64,000 nt of DNA from a virus. The notes beneath the pieces were generated by a model. It saw nothing but the letters and a program-made list of their open reading frames with translations, searched no databases and was not told where the DNA came from. Positions 27,028 through 36,775 of the stretch are shown piece after piece (position 1 is the first letter of the stretch; every line of letters starts with the position of its first letter). The stretch spans positions 1-64,000 of the IMG/VR virus record IMGVR_UViG_3300020411_003715, one strand, 5' to 3'. A program made the position numbers and the translations under genes.

Positions 27028-27576
27028 ATGCCTTATGTGATTAAGAACTTGATGAATACGCGAAGAGATCCAAATAGGCGTCCCAAGAAGGGCGGTCGAC
27101 ACAAGGTCCCGGGTATTCGACGTGCTTATGCGCGGCTGACGATCGGTAAGCGATCTATCAAGGTTGGCAAGCAGATTTCTATCAGCGACGCTGTTTACGA
27201 AAAGTTCAAAGCCAAGATTGATGCGTTGGCGCTCAATGGAATCATTAGTTTGACTAAGATCGGTTCCGCAGACAGTAACTGGGAGCCGGAGCCACTCCAC
27301 GTTCCAGCACCACCTCCGCCCGAGCCTCCTAAGGAAGAAAAGCCTGAGAAAGAGGACGATGGCGTGATTGAGATTCAGCTTTCGGAGGAGCCCGCCCCTG
27401 AGCCTGCTCCTGAGCCTGCTCCCGAACCTGAGCCAGAGCCTGAGCCGGAGCCTGAGCCGGAGCCCGAACCTGAGCCGGAGCCTGAGCCGGAACCTGCTCC
27501 AGAGCCTGAGCCAGAAGAGAAGCCTAAGAAGAAGAAGACTACTCGTAGGCGTTCTAGAAAGAAAAAGGATGACTAG
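27028..27576 (+). CDS. basic-headed protein with Pro-Glu repeat tail
   Basis: 182 aa from ATG 27028 (AGGAG upstream). The frame also reads through the capsid gene but that part is a shadow. The N-terminal ~90 residues are basic and folded-looking ([22 protein letters not shown]). A Pro/Glu stretch of about 40 residues (PEPEPEPE) follows, ending in a Lys/Arg-rich tail ([16 protein letters not shown]). The PE segment should be extended, spacing a folded head from a nucleic-acid-binding tail. Virion location inferred from context. Confidence 0.6.
   Translation: MPYVIKNLMNTRRDPNRRPKKGGRHKVPGIRRAYARLTIGKRSIKVGKQISISDAVYEKFKAKIDALALNGIISLTKIGSADSNWEPEPLHVPAPPPPEPPKEEKPEKEDDGVIEIQLSEEPAPEPAPEPAPEPEPEPEPEPEPEPEPEPEPEPEPAPEPEPEEKPKKKKTTRRRSRKKKDD
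27391..27516 (+). repeat. Pro-Glu coding repeat tract
   Basis: Imperfect tandem repeat of CCTGAGCC-type hexamers encoding alternating Pro and Glu with occasional Ala. Codon variation (CCT/CCC/CCG/CCA, GAG/GAA) means it is maintained at protein level as well as being slippage-prone. Confidence 0.8.
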
Positions 27577-27578
27577 CG

Positions 27579-27935
27579 ATGTTTCTTCGAAGCGAAAAGA
27601 GATCTATACGAATTAAAGGCGTTTACCTGTTGAAGGGCGACACTGTGGAGATCCCTGCGACCGAAGCAAGCATCTACAAAGAGATTATTGACAGTGGCCT
27701 TGTGTCTCTGCTGGACAGGGACCCAAACAAGAAGGCCAGCACTACGCCCAAAGCTGCGTGCAAACCTAAATGCTCTAATGCGGCAGATGATGGTGAGTGC
27801 AAGACCGAGTGTAAGGTCGAGGCTAAGAGCAAGACGAAAGAGAAGAAGGCCGCCACCCCCGCAGGGAAGAAATCTCGCCGAAAGCGAGGTCCACGCGCAA
27901 AGGCGTCCGGGGGCAACCTAACTGATGGCAAATGA
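27579..27935 (+). CDS. small protein with Cys-rich and basic tail
   Basis: 118 aa. The first ~45 residues (SIRIKGVYLLKGDTVEIPATEA) look like a small beta domain. The rest is low complexity with four cysteines (CKPKCSNAADDGECKTEC) and a Lys/Arg-rich end (GKKSRRKRGPRAK). AGGA precedes ATG 27579. Design resembles the previous protein: a small domain plus nucleic-acid-binding tail. Unknown family. Confidence 0.55.
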   Translation: MFLRSEKRSIRIKGVYLLKGDTVEIPATEASIYKEIIDSGLVSLLDRDPNKKASTTPKAACKPKCSNAADDGECKTECKVEAKSKTKEKKAATPAGKKSRRKRGPRAKASGGNLTDGK

Positions 27936-28458
27936 TCCCAAAAAACCTAGTGCAGAAGAGACAGGTATTGAAGCCTCGGCGAAGAAAGGTCTTCCCAAGA
28001 AGCTAGTAAATATCATTGCTCTTATACGCGCTAAGTTGCGGGACTTTCCTGAGCTAAATCGTCTGATCGAGGGTCATGAGACATCGGACAGAGAGATAGC
28101 TTTTGCCATCATGGAGGCTATTGATGACTTCAACACAACGCCTCCCTTAATCGGCTCCTACTCCCTTGAGAATTTTCCATCTACCTCTCTTCTAATAAGA
28201 GGGGCTATAATCAACGTTCTTGAGTCTGTGGGGCTTTTACAGACTCGCAACCAAATGAACTACTCTGATGGTCAGGGCGTTCAAGTTGGGGTTTCTGACA
28301 AGACGCCTATGTTGATGAACTGGATTAACTTATATACAAACCAGTATGAGCAGAAGAAGTTCAGACTTAAGCAGGCCCTCAATCTTGGTGGCGCTTTGAA
28401 TGGCACAGCCGTTCCCTCTGAGTATGCTCTTATCAACGGCTATTTTGACGACTTATAG
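27925..28458 (+). CDS. putative head/neck structural protein
   Basis: A 177-aa helical protein overlapping the previous gene by 11 bases. It contains LIRAKLRDFPELNRLI and YTNQYEQKKFRLKQALNLGG, and it follows the capsid group and precedes connector-like genes. No diagnostic family motif. Head-tail connector is a positional guess. Confidence 0.5.
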   Translation: MANDPKKPSAEETGIEASAKKGLPKKLVNIIALIRAKLRDFPELNRLIEGHETSDREIAFAIMEAIDDFNTTPPLIGSYSLENFPSTSLLIRGAIINVLESVGLLQTRNQMNYSDGQGVQVGVSDKTPMLMNWINLYTNQYEQKKFRLKQALNLGGALNGTAVPSEYALINGYFDDL

Positions 28459-28469
28459 GAGAGGCTGGG

Positions 28470-28838
28470 ATGGCACAGATTCCAAATAAGAAGAAAGTTC
28501 GAGTTTCTATCACTGGTACCGGTGCCGCTAATGTTACCGCGGTGATTCCGGATTCCGGACACTACACAAAGTTTACGATCTCGTGCCCTGCAGTTACGGG
28601 GATCGGTGACATTGAGGGTGACATGGGTGGGGGGTTTCTCCCAGTGGCGTTCGTTAACACCATGAATGCTGGGGTTACTAAGCTCGCCCTCTCCGCTAGC
28701 CACATCTGCACCTTTGAATTGCATACCCCCATCCCTGGCGGCCTGCGTATTGTGAATATTAATCACGCCGAAAATGCAGTCGCCCATTTTGACATCATGA
28801 TGAGTGGTTCACTCTATAGCTCCGGGAGGAATTCATGA
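28470..28838 (+). CDS. small beta-rich virion-type protein
   Basis: 122 aa with AGGAGAGG before ATG. Beta-strand pattern (VRVSITGTGAANVTAVIP; LRIVNINHAENAVAHFDI) like small head fibre or decoration domains. The stop overlaps the following start (ATGA). Unknown family. Confidence 0.5.
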   Translation: MAQIPNKKKVRVSITGTGAANVTAVIPDSGHYTKFTISCPAVTGIGDIEGDMGGGFLPVAFVNTMNAGVTKLALSASHICTFELHTPIPGGLRIVNINHAENAVAHFDIMMSGSLYSSGRNS

Positions 28839-29197
28839 GCGATCCTTTTGACAAACTCATTGGTAGCGATACTGACGACCATTACATGGACAGGGCGGAA
28901 TTCTTCCTTGGCCTAAAGGAAAAGCTGGGAGCTAAGATTACCGCTATTGCCAGAGACGAAGTTAAGGAACTTCTGGATGCAAAGGGCACCAGCACGGCTA
29001 AGCTTAGAAAGAGCCTTTCCGGGAAGATGGAAAAGCCTAAAGACATCCCAGGCTACACCAAGGGCACAAAGATCAAAAAGCTTGAGCAGCCCAAGCAAGA
29101 TAAGCTCCCCTCCACGAAGCTAAAAGCAACCCCAAAAAACCTTAAGGCTAGCCTGAAGAAGGCACTGGCCAAGAAGGTTGATGCCAAAAAGGCTTGA
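28835..29197 (+). CDS. Lys-rich small protein
   Basis: 120 aa. The acidic first 30 residues (DKLIGSDTDDHYMDR) are followed by a helical, then a Lys-rich C-terminal half (KALAKKVDAKKA). GGGAGG precedes ATG 28835, which overlaps the previous stop. No family recognised; virion role by context. Confidence 0.5.
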   Translation: MSDPFDKLIGSDTDDHYMDRAEFFLGLKEKLGAKITAIARDEVKELLDAKGTSTAKLRKSLSGKMEKPKDIPGYTKGTKIKKLEQPKQDKLPSTKLKATPKNLKASLKKALAKKVDAKKA

Positions 29198-29203
29198 TGA
29201 CAG

Positions 29204-30103
29204 GTGATCAAGGTATCGGACATAAGGGTTAGAAGTTTTGACGTAGACTACCTAGACATCTACTGGGAACTTGAGCCTGCCTTTGAGGATCTCTACAACT
29301 ACGAATTTACTGTAGAGCGTTCCGATAATGAGTTTGGTCCATATGTCGCTATAACCAATCCGATTGTAGACAGGTACCATGTCCGGGATACCACGGTCCG
29401 TGGTCGTTACACGTACTACACTAAAATATACTATCGGATCTCTGTCAGGAATAAGGGTACCGGAGAGGTTGCTGTGTACCCCGAAAGGGGTGGAGCTAAG
29501 CTCGCCGCCAAGCCTGATCTGGCTGCGCTTGAGATGGCCCGCCTAAACAATCTCCGTCTAAAAGAGTTCTCCGGCCGAAAGATTTGGATCTTTCCTAAAA
29601 AGAAGCACGGCCAGAGATGCGGGTTGTGCTACGACACAACGACCAGCAGAAAGCTTAGATCGCAGTGCCCCAATTGTTTCGACACTACCTGGGTCGGTGG
29701 GTACCACGCCCCTGTCGAGACCTACGGAATGATTGTTAGCCCAAACGAGCAAACCATTCACGCAAACTTTGGCAATGTCGAGAACGAAAACACATCCCTA
29801 ATGCTCGGTAATTACCCAGAGGTTTTTGAGGGTGACCTTATTGTTGAAGCTGAGAATATTCGGTGGAGAGTCGCCTCTTCAATATCAAAAGTGAAGAAAG
29901 CCAGATCCCTGGTACGACAACAGCTCGCTTTGCATAGAATACCTAAAGGGGACATTGAGTATAAAATCCCAGTGAACCTTACTGAGCAGGAGACCCGGGA
30001 CTTGATAGCTTCTCCGGAAAGAAACTACACGAATCCGCACACGCTTGAGTCAGCAAAGCTCTCGAATGTGCTTACCAATGTGTTTGGAAACAGTAATCAA
30101 TGA
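29204..30103 (+). CDS. connector-like protein with FnIII-like domain and zinc ribbon
   Basis: 299 aa starting at GTG 29204. Residues ~1-105 have the strand pattern of a fibronectin type III fold (DIYWELEPAF ... YNYEFTVERSDNEFGPY ... YYTKIYYRISVRNKG). A four-cysteine zinc ribbon follows (CGLCYDTTTSRK ... CPNCFDTTW), then a beta-rich region (GMIVSPNEQTIHANFGN) like neck or adaptor proteins. It ends coupled to the next gene. Position between capsid and sheath genes favours a head-tail joining role; the exact family is not recognised. Confidence 0.5.
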   Translation: MIKVSDIRVRSFDVDYLDIYWELEPAFEDLYNYEFTVERSDNEFGPYVAITNPIVDRYHVRDTTVRGRYTYYTKIYYRISVRNKGTGEVAVYPERGGAKLAAKPDLAALEMARLNNLRLKEFSGRKIWIFPKKKHGQRCGLCYDTTTSRKLRSQCPNCFDTTWVGGYHAPVETYGMIVSPNEQTIHANFGNVENENTSLMLGNYPEVFEGDLIVEAENIRWRVASSISKVKKARSLVRQQLALHRIPKGDIEYKIPVNLTEQETRDLIASPERNYTNPHTLESAKLSNVLTNVFGNSNQ

Positions 30104-30720
30104 GTTCACTCGCCCCACAAGAACAGTTTGAGCTTCCTGACGACAGGCTGCTTATTGCTACTCGGGCGTGGCTTATATTTTTACAGGGCCTATTCAAGGC
30201 TCGACCTGCAGGTTTCTTTCGTTGGTCTCCCAACATAGATGAGACTGAGATTATAATTACTGATCAGAACCCCACGCATGTGGAAAACACAAACAAACGT
30301 CCGATAATTAGTACATCTAGGGGCCCAGCAACATGGTCAGGAACCTCATTAAGTCAGTCGATGCAGCCGGTGTTTCAGTCACCAAAAAAGGTTGTGTCAG
30401 ACATGATGGGTTCTTCCATAACGATAAGTGTTGTGGCAAGAGAAGGTCTAGAGGCTCAGCAAATCGGATACACTTTATTTAGAATGATACCTGTATTTAA
30501 ACCTCAAATTATGAGGCTTGGTAGAATGCACGCAATAGGTAATAATATAACCTTGACGCAGGAAACCCAACAAGGTCAGATTGTCCCGGGCTCCTCTACA
30601 CCAGAATGGAAGATGGTACAGTTGATTATACCCTTTTATATACAGGATGTTATTTCAGCTGAGGAGAAGGACTTCTACTCATTAATGCAAGCTGTTAACC
30701 TACATATGGGTTTAGACTAG
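30100..30720 (+). CDS. putative neck/tail-completion protein
   Basis: 206 aa, starting at ATG 30100 within ATGA. Beta-rich core (SSITISVVAREGLEAQQIGYTLFRMIPVF) followed by LIIPFYIQDVISAEEKDFYSL. Size, position just before the sheath and composition fit a tail terminator or neck protein, but no motif proves it. Confidence 0.45.
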   Translation: MSSLAPQEQFELPDDRLLIATRAWLIFLQGLFKARPAGFFRWSPNIDETEIIITDQNPTHVENTNKRPIISTSRGPATWSGTSLSQSMQPVFQSPKKVVSDMMGSSITISVVAREGLEAQQIGYTLFRMIPVFKPQIMRLGRMHAIGNNITLTQETQQGQIVPGSSTPEWKMVQLIIPFYIQDVISAEEKDFYSLMQAVNLHMGLD

Positions 30721-30744
30721 CGACCCGACAGGAGTAATAAAGAC

Positions 30745-33700
30745 ATGGCAACGCTTACTCGTCCAGGCGTAGAGATCTCACAAGTAGTTACTGCGGGAGC
30801 GCCTACAATTTTAACACCGACTTTGGTTCCTTGCCTTGTCGGTCCTTGTTTTCAAATCGTAAGCCCAATTACCGAAGAGGGCTCCCTTAACTCGGGAGCG
30901 CTTGTGGCTGTTGCGGCAATCGTCCAAAGCGATACAGCCTTATCTGAGGAGCTTGGCCTCTCTGGAAGGCGTATGGCTATCAAGGTCGACGGCGGCAGCG
31001 TACAGGACATCAATTTTCCTGTTACGATTAACGCGGAAACCATTGATCACAAGTTGACGGTGAACACCATCAACAAGCAGTTGACCAATGCTGTGGCTTT
31101 CATCCTTGGTGATAAACTCAACATTGTTTCCACATCTACGGGCAGCAACGCTAGTCTCGAATTGATGGCTGCCGGAAGTGACGGTGTGGCAATTCCCGCT
31201 GAGGAGTCTGCCTACGCTCTTCTTGAGGTTGATCACTTGGTCGGCCAAACCATCAGCGGGCAGGGTCAGTACACTAATATGTCGTACACGGTCCCTTACT
31301 CCAGCTTCCCGTCGCCGATGGCCTCTGTGGACGAGGTGGTCATCAATGACGCGGACACCAAGATGTACCGGTACTTCGGTGGAACTCTGCGCGAGTTCTC
31401 TGAAGACAGTGCAATCAATATCAACGCTTACGCGAAGACGGCTTCCCGTTACGGGCTCACGCACGTCGCTGGATCGCACCAGCCCGCTTTTCAAGACGAG
31501 AAGCAGTGGTTGTTTGGTCGGCCCGCGTCAGGGTCCAAGACAAACGAACTAGTCAGTCTTGGCAAAGATGCTACTCTCGAAATCCCTCTTTGTCATGATT
31601 TGAGCGTCCCAGCAGATGGGGCTGCCAACTGGCCAGATCCGTCCGGAAAGAACAAGCTAGTCATTAAGGCCGTAGGGATGAGTCTCTACTCCGAAACTGG
31701 TGCCACTTCCGACCTCGGTACTGCTGCAAGCCTCGGTGCTGCTGGTAACCTATTACAGGTTAATATTAATTACGCCGCACAGCCGGATGGTGCGAACGAC
31801 GATTCGGCAACCGTTAGTTATGTTGCTGGGACTGGTGTCACGTTCACAGTTTCTCACAACACGACGTTTGCCACGCTGGATGCCGCCATTAAGGGCAGCG
31901 CTGACTTGGCTGCGAATGCTAAGGAAATCAGCGTAAGTTTACAGATGGGTGGCCTCATTAACGCAGCTAGCGCATCCCACTGCTTAGACTTTAGTGGTCA
32001 AGGCGGTGCGGCTGCGTGGCCAACCCCTCTTTGGGGAGGAAATGCGGGGCTTGCTACAACACTTTCTGGTGGTGCAGACCCGATTGACTTCTCTGCGGAC
32101 GCTTCGGCAACGCAGCAAGTTGGGCCGCAAGGCGCGACGGTTGCAGAAGATCAGCAACAGGCTTGGGTTTGTGGAGCGGTCAACATTGGCGGTGGCGACA
32201 CGGCGGCTGACCTTGGCATTACTGCCGAGACCCTAAAGGTTTCAATTGACGGCGGTGCCCCTGTTTCGATTACATTTGCGGGTACGGATGTTGTTCACAG
32301 CACCATCAACGCCGCTCTGGGAACACAGGGTGGTTGTGCGATTACTGGCTACGACGTGACCAACGCGTTGGGAGAGACGTTTACACCTCTTCGCATACAT
32401 TCGGCCTCGTCAAACGGGCACGACTCCACTGTTGAGATCTCCGCAAATAACCCCCTGGTTATCCAAAGATTGTTCAGTGGGTCAACCTCAGAGACAAGCG
32501 CTCCGGTTAGCTCCGGTGTTGCCCTCACTCAAGGTCGAGGCATTTCGCTTAACAGCGCGGACTACAACCCTATTGGCTCTCTGAACCACACTTCTTTCCA
32601 GAAGTCTGTTGTTCCTGGAACGCTCAAAGCCGTCTTCAGTGATGTCATCGCACTCCCCCATATTGCTTTGGAGGGAGAGCCTGACGCATTGCTTGTGGAG
32701 GCGGGTAACACGGTCAATCTTGGCATTAAGATTGATGGGGCTGGGGCCATTGCTGTGCCCATTGTTGTTCCTAACACCGGGTTCATCACACAGGAAGGCG
32801 GGACTACTGCACAGGAAAAGCTTGTTGACGCCCTGAACACCGGGCTTGCTGCCGCTCCTGGGGGAGATCTCAGCGGAGTCTTAATGGCCTCTACGCTCGA
32901 TGGTTCCGTCCTAATCTCCCACCACAATGCAAACGACAATAGCACTCTTGAGTTTGAAGACGCTGCTGGCGCATCTGACGCCGCCACGGTTACCCTTATG
33001 GGGGCTAGCTGTTTTGGGGTCGTTTCTACCGCTGCAAGAGTGTCAGTCACCGTTTCTGATAGCGGGACAGACTTTGCGCTAGTGTGTGAGTCCGTTTCAA
33101 ACGGCTTCGGCAACGCAGTCAATCCCCATTCGGCTGACATTCAAAACTGGTGCTTCGGCTCCGGAAGTACGAATGTCGGAAACGCTGGTATTGCTTCTAG
33201 CACCATGGACTACTCGTCCGGAGATCTGGTTATCGCATGGTCCGGAGATAGTGAGACGGCCTTAGCCGCTCAAGCGCTGCCGGCCACACTTAGGAACGAT
33301 GGGTCTACCCTTGTCCAGGTCACCTACAACCGGTCATGGGCTAACGCTGTCCAAGCCGCCCCACAGGGGTACTCTGGCAGAGTTCATCATGGAACAAGTA
33401 TCGCTACCGAGCTTTCAGATATGGCTTGGAATAACGGTCAGGTTCTTGCCCGTGTCGTTGAGATTAATCCTGCTAACGGATTTGCAGGCTCATCCCTTAC
33501 CCTGTCCGAGTTCGCTGTCGACAATAAGGCGAAACTTAGCAAGTGGTACGTTGTCGCTGAGGGTCTTCCTAGCAGCGGTAGAACGCTGCAGCCAGAGGCT
33601 ACGGGTAACGACCTAGAGCAAACGTACAGCATCAAGCACGCTCTCAATAGGGACGCTGGCGGGGTTGCTGTTTCGGGAGGCGCGGATGTTTACGTTGATT

Positions 33701-35169
33701 ACAAGGCTCTCCGCCTGGACGTTTCGGCAAAGGCTTCTAGCCCAGGACTACTGGTGTTTAGTAGCATTGCAGAGGTTGAGGCCAATATTGGGCCCATCGA
33801 CACTCGCAACCCCCTTGCTTTCGGCCTTTATCTGGCATTCCTGAACACCACCAATATTAATATTGCTGGCATGGGTGTGGATGAGGTTACGGCGGATGCT
33901 CCGGACGGAACTGTGAAGGCTTACGCCAATACGCTTGACTACCTTAAGCTTAAGGAGGTTTACGCGCTGGCCCCGCTTACTCACGATATGGAGGTCTTCA
34001 AGGTCTTCAATCAGCATGTCACTGACATGTCTGCTCCGACGGCCAAGAAAGAGCGTATGGCAATCGTATGCCCCAATCTCCCAACAGAGAAGCCTGCCAC
34101 TTTGGCATTCTCCTCTTCGGACTTTGAGATTGCGGCTGCAGGTGGCGGTAAGTTTACTGTCACAGACGCTACAGGCGGAAACATCATGCTTGCCCTGAAC
34201 GAGTCTACCGTTAAGGACTCCAAGGGTAATCCGCTTGATATCTCTGTGGGTGGGTCCTTCGCGCCAGAGCAGGATGTCTATCTTGACCGAGAGGGTGATC
34301 CCTACCGGTACTTGATTACCGGACTTCCTGATCATCCTACGGGATCGGCTATCACAATTGAGCCCACTAACGACGTTTGGCGTCCAGGGTTGTTTGGTCC
34401 GGGAACCGGCGGGAACGACGATGCGTATTACCACACGTCCAACCCTGTCGACTGGGCCGCTTCAGGTGAGGCCGCGACCATCTTTGTCCGACAGCCGTCT
34501 ACGGACCTGTCTACTACGGGTGGCAAGCTTGCAACCTGCGAAACCCTCGCAGAGTGGGCTGGCGGTGTGACTGGTTTTCAGAATAGAAGACTTGTCATGC
34601 TTCAGCCAGATCAGGTTGGCGTTAGCATCGGTGGTCTTGAGACGCTTGTTCCGGGCTACTACTTGACCGGTGCTATTGCGGCCATGATTGGTCAGCAAAA
34701 CCCGTCGCAACCGTTCACTAACCTCCCAATGGTTGGGTTTACCCGCCCGGTAGGTTCGAGTGACTTATTTAGTGAGAACCAGATGTCAACGGCAGCCGCT
34801 GGTGGTATCTACTGGGTTATTCAGGATATCCCTGGAGGAGCACTGGTCTCCAGGCATCAGTTAACCACTGATCTCACCTCAATTAAGACAAGAGAGTTAT
34901 CGATTCTTAAGTCGGTTGACTATGTTGCCAAGCTTCTTAGAAGTCAGGTTAAGCGTTTTATTGGGAGAAACAACATTACCAAGCAGCTTCTTGAGGCTGT
35001 GTCTCTTGGTATCAGCGGCGCTCTTGCAAGCGTTACTGGGTCTGTCGTGGCGGGAGCCTCTTTAGATGCCATTACGCAAGATAAGGATGCACCTGATACA
35101 ATTCAGTGCGAAGTTTCGATTACGCCGTTCTACCCGGCTAACTACATTAAAATCACTATTTTCGTGTAA
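30745..35169 (+). CDS. giant tail sheath protein with inserted repeat domains
   Basis: 1474 aa, about two to three times the usual sheath length. The N-terminus (LTRPGVEISQVVTAG) and C-terminus (ISGALASVTGSVVAGAS ... IQCEVSITPFYPANYI) are typical of contractile tail sheaths, and the KTRELSILKSVDYVAKLLRS region matches the conserved C-terminal domain. The middle holds at least three related beta-rich segments (around nt 30964-31190, 32233-32460 and 32716-32980). They share the pattern I-x-I-D-G-(G/A) ... T-I ... I-N-x-x-L ... S-T-L-E. These should project from the sheath surface. AGGAG precedes ATG. Codon use is biased toward high expression. Confidence 0.8.
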   Translation: MATLTRPGVEISQVVTAGAPTILTPTLVPCLVGPCFQIVSPITEEGSLNSGALVAVAAIVQSDTALSEELGLSGRRMAIKVDGGSVQDINFPVTINAETIDHKLTVNTINKQLTNAVAFILGDKLNIVSTSTGSNASLELMAAGSDGVAIPAEESAYALLEVDHLVGQTISGQGQYTNMSYTVPYSSFPSPMASVDEVVINDADTKMYRYFGGTLREFSEDSAININAYAKTASRYGLTHVAGSHQPAFQDEKQWLFGRPASGSKTNELVSLGKDATLEIPLCHDLSVPADGAANWPDPSGKNKLVIKAVGMSLYSETGATSDLGTAASLGAAGNLLQVNINYAAQPDGANDDSATVSYVAGTGVTFTVSHNTTFATLDAAIKGSADLAANAKEISVSLQMGGLINAASASHCLDFSGQGGAAAWPTPLWGGNAGLATTLSGGADPIDFSADASATQQVGPQGATVAEDQQQAWVCGAVNIGGGDTAADLGITAETLKVSIDGGAPVSITFAGTDVVHSTINAALGTQGGCAITGYDVTNALGETFTPLRIHSASSNGHDSTVEISANNPLVIQRLFSGSTSETSAPVSSGVALTQGRGISLNSADYNPIGSLNHTSFQKSVVPGTLKAVFSDVIALPHIALEGEPDALLVEAGNTVNLGIKIDGAGAIAVPIVVPNTGFITQEGGTTAQEKLVDALNTGLAAAPGGDLSGVLMASTLDGSVLISHHNANDNSTLEFEDAAGASDAATVTLMGASCFGVVSTAARVSVTVSDSGTDFALVCESVSNGFGNAVNPHSADIQNWCFGSGSTNVGNAGIASSTMDYSSGDLVIAWSGDSETALAAQALPATLRNDGSTLVQVTYNRSWANAVQAAPQGYSGRVHHGTSIATELSDMAWNNGQVLARVVEINPANGFAGSSLTLSEFAVDNKAKLSKWYVVAEGLPSSGRTLQPEATGNDLEQTYSIKHALNRDAGGVAVSGGADVYVDYKALRLDVSAKASSPGLLVFSSIAEVEANIGPIDTRNPLAFGLYLAFLNTTNINIAGMGVDEVTADAPDGTVKAYANTLDYLKLKEVYALAPLTHDMEVFKVFNQHVTDMSAPTAKKERMAIVCPNLPTEKPATLAFSSSDFEIAAAGGGKFTVTDATGGNIMLALNESTVKDSKGNPLDISVGGSFAPEQDVYLDREGDPYRYLITGLPDHPTGSAITIEPTNDVWRPGLFGPGTGGNDDAYYHTSNPVDWAASGEAATIFVRQPSTDLSTTGGKLATCETLAEWAGGVTGFQNRRLVMLQPDQVGVSIGGLETLVPGYYLTGAIAAMIGQQNPSQPFTNLPMVGFTRPVGSSDLFSENQMSTAAAGGIYWVIQDIPGGALVSRHQLTTDLTSIKTRELSILKSVDYVAKLLRSQVKRFIGRNNITKQLLEAVSLGISGALASVTGSVVAGASLDAITQDKDAPDTIQCEVSITPFYPANYIKITIFV

Positions 35170-35199
35170 TAGAGGAAATTACACACAGGAGGAAATAAA

Positions 35200-35970
35200 A
35201 TGGCTAGCAAGTCTTTTGGAAGTAAGAAGCGACCGGCCGGAAAAGAGTTCCGGGATGGTATTGTGGGCGAGGCCCTCGATGATGTCTACAATGACATCGA
35301 AGAGGCTTTCGCTGGATTAGAGGGTGGTAGCTCGTCTCCGAGATGTCACACAATAAAGGGAGCGGCCTCAGCTGCGGCAGACTGTGAGGTTTCCTCTGTT
35401 GAGATTTCTGGGGCGAACTTTCTGCTCGGCGGTACCATTGGTGCTGCATCGTTAGAGATTAAGAACGCTGCAACCCCTGCGAACACGTTAGTTTTCGACG
35501 CGCTCGACGTTGGTAAGGCTGGTAACGACATCACTATCACTATTGACGCGGGTGAGGCTGACGCCGTTACAGTGGACGGGAAAGCTATCACTATCACCCT
35601 TGATAATGATAACGCCACCACAGGTACCGAAATCAAGGCCGTATACGACGCTGTCGCAGATGCTGTTGCTCTTGCGACTTTGACGCTTGGCGGCAATGCA
35701 GGTGACACTTGGCATTCAGCGAATGACGCTGCTGAAGCCACCAAGCTTGATGGCGGTAAGGGTGATACTCTGGAAGTGTTTATTGGTGGTGAAGCGGGTG
35801 AGCAGAAGGTTGCCATGTTGGCCGCCAGCCAGCCGACGGACACCTTGATTAAGCTTGCTACCGAAAACATCTCTGTCGCCACGAACAATGGTGCGGCCAA
35901 TCAGGGGTTGGGCGTGATGTTGAAGTACGGCGACAGCATCTACCAGATTGGAAGCCTCACCCCTGCTTAG
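35200..35970 (+). CDS. tail-associated virion protein with sheath-like repeat segment
   Basis: 256 aa with AGGAGG before ATG. The middle (ITITIDAGEADAVTVDGKAI and DNATTGTEIKAVYDAVADAV) resembles the repeated domains inserted in the sheath. The first ~45 residues are helical and charged. Located between sheath and tube genes, so probably a tail surface or tube-associated protein. Confidence 0.5.
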   Translation: MASKSFGSKKRPAGKEFRDGIVGEALDDVYNDIEEAFAGLEGGSSSPRCHTIKGAASAAADCEVSSVEISGANFLLGGTIGAASLEIKNAATPANTLVFDALDVGKAGNDITITIDAGEADAVTVDGKAITITLDNDNATTGTEIKAVYDAVADAVALATLTLGGNAGDTWHSANDAAEATKLDGGKGDTLEVFIGGEAGEQKVAMLAASQPTDTLIKLATENISVATNNGAANQGLGVMLKYGDSIYQIGSLTPA

Positions 35971-36005
35971 TAAGTTAATCTATGCGAATAGATAAGGAGT
36001 AAATA

Positions 36006-36770
36006 ATGCCCGGTTTAGAAAATTGGTCACCATATAAGACCCACGTTCAGGGTGGTCTGCGAGAGGGCAACTTCCTTAACGGGCAGTTTATTCTCATCTG
36101 TGCAGGGCCCCCGTTTTTTAGTCAGTTAGCAATGGGATCAGGCGATTCCGATATGGCCAACACGATTGTGTACCCTATCGGTCTCACCCAGAACATTGCC
36201 CTTTCTCAGAATAAGGCGATTAGTCGAATCTTTGAGATCGGATCGGATCGAAGTTACTTTATCTCTGGACGTAGCGTTGGCCAGCTTTCTCTTGGCCGAG
36301 TTGTGTACCACGGACCAAGCTTGCTCCGATGCATGTACGCGTACTACGACACCACAAATGGTGGACCAGACGAGTACAGAATCCGACCCCTCATGGAGAC
36401 GGCTGGTATGGGCATCAATCCGTTTGCAACGGATGGTGCTGACGGTGTTAGTTCGGGACTTCATAGCGTTAAGATTCCTCCCGGCTATGACAATATGTTC
36501 CTCAATCTGGCGTCCGACTTGTTTAGCCAGCCTTTAGGCTTGCTTCTCATCTTTAAGGACAATGAGGAGAACAACATCGCCAGCGTCTATCTGGACCAGT
36601 GCTATATTCCTCAGCACTCGTTGGCTGTGGATGCTCAAGGTCTTCTTATTCAAGAGTCTGTAGGTATTCAGTACGAAAAGATGGTCCCGATTAAGCTCGC
36701 ACAGCTTAACCTCGTTTCGGGAATTCTCGCTGATGATACTGGCGGCTTCGGGTCTGCGGATCAGGTGTAA
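36006..36770 (+). CDS. probable tail tube protein
   Basis: 254 aa with AAGGAG before ATG. Beta-rich with conserved-looking ISRIFEIGSDRSYFISGR, GQLSLGRVVYHGPSLL and ASVYLDQCYIPQHSL, the strand pattern of tube proteins of large myoviruses. The gene directly follows the sheath and its partner, the usual place for the tube. Strong codon bias agrees with high copy number. Confidence 0.6.
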   Translation: MPGLENWSPYKTHVQGGLREGNFLNGQFILICAGPPFFSQLAMGSGDSDMANTIVYPIGLTQNIALSQNKAISRIFEIGSDRSYFISGRSVGQLSLGRVVYHGPSLLRCMYAYYDTTNGGPDEYRIRPLMETAGMGINPFATDGADGVSSGLHSVKIPPGYDNMFLNLASDLFSQPLGLLLIFKDNEENNIASVYLDQCYIPQHSLAVDAQGLLIQESVGIQYEKMVPIKLAQLNLVSGILADDTGGFGSADQV

Positions 36771-36775
36771 TAATT

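Noticed and set aside
33748-34434. 228-aa minus-strand open frame within the sheath gene
   Set aside because: Antisense shadow without ribosome site; the sheath frame is unambiguous here.
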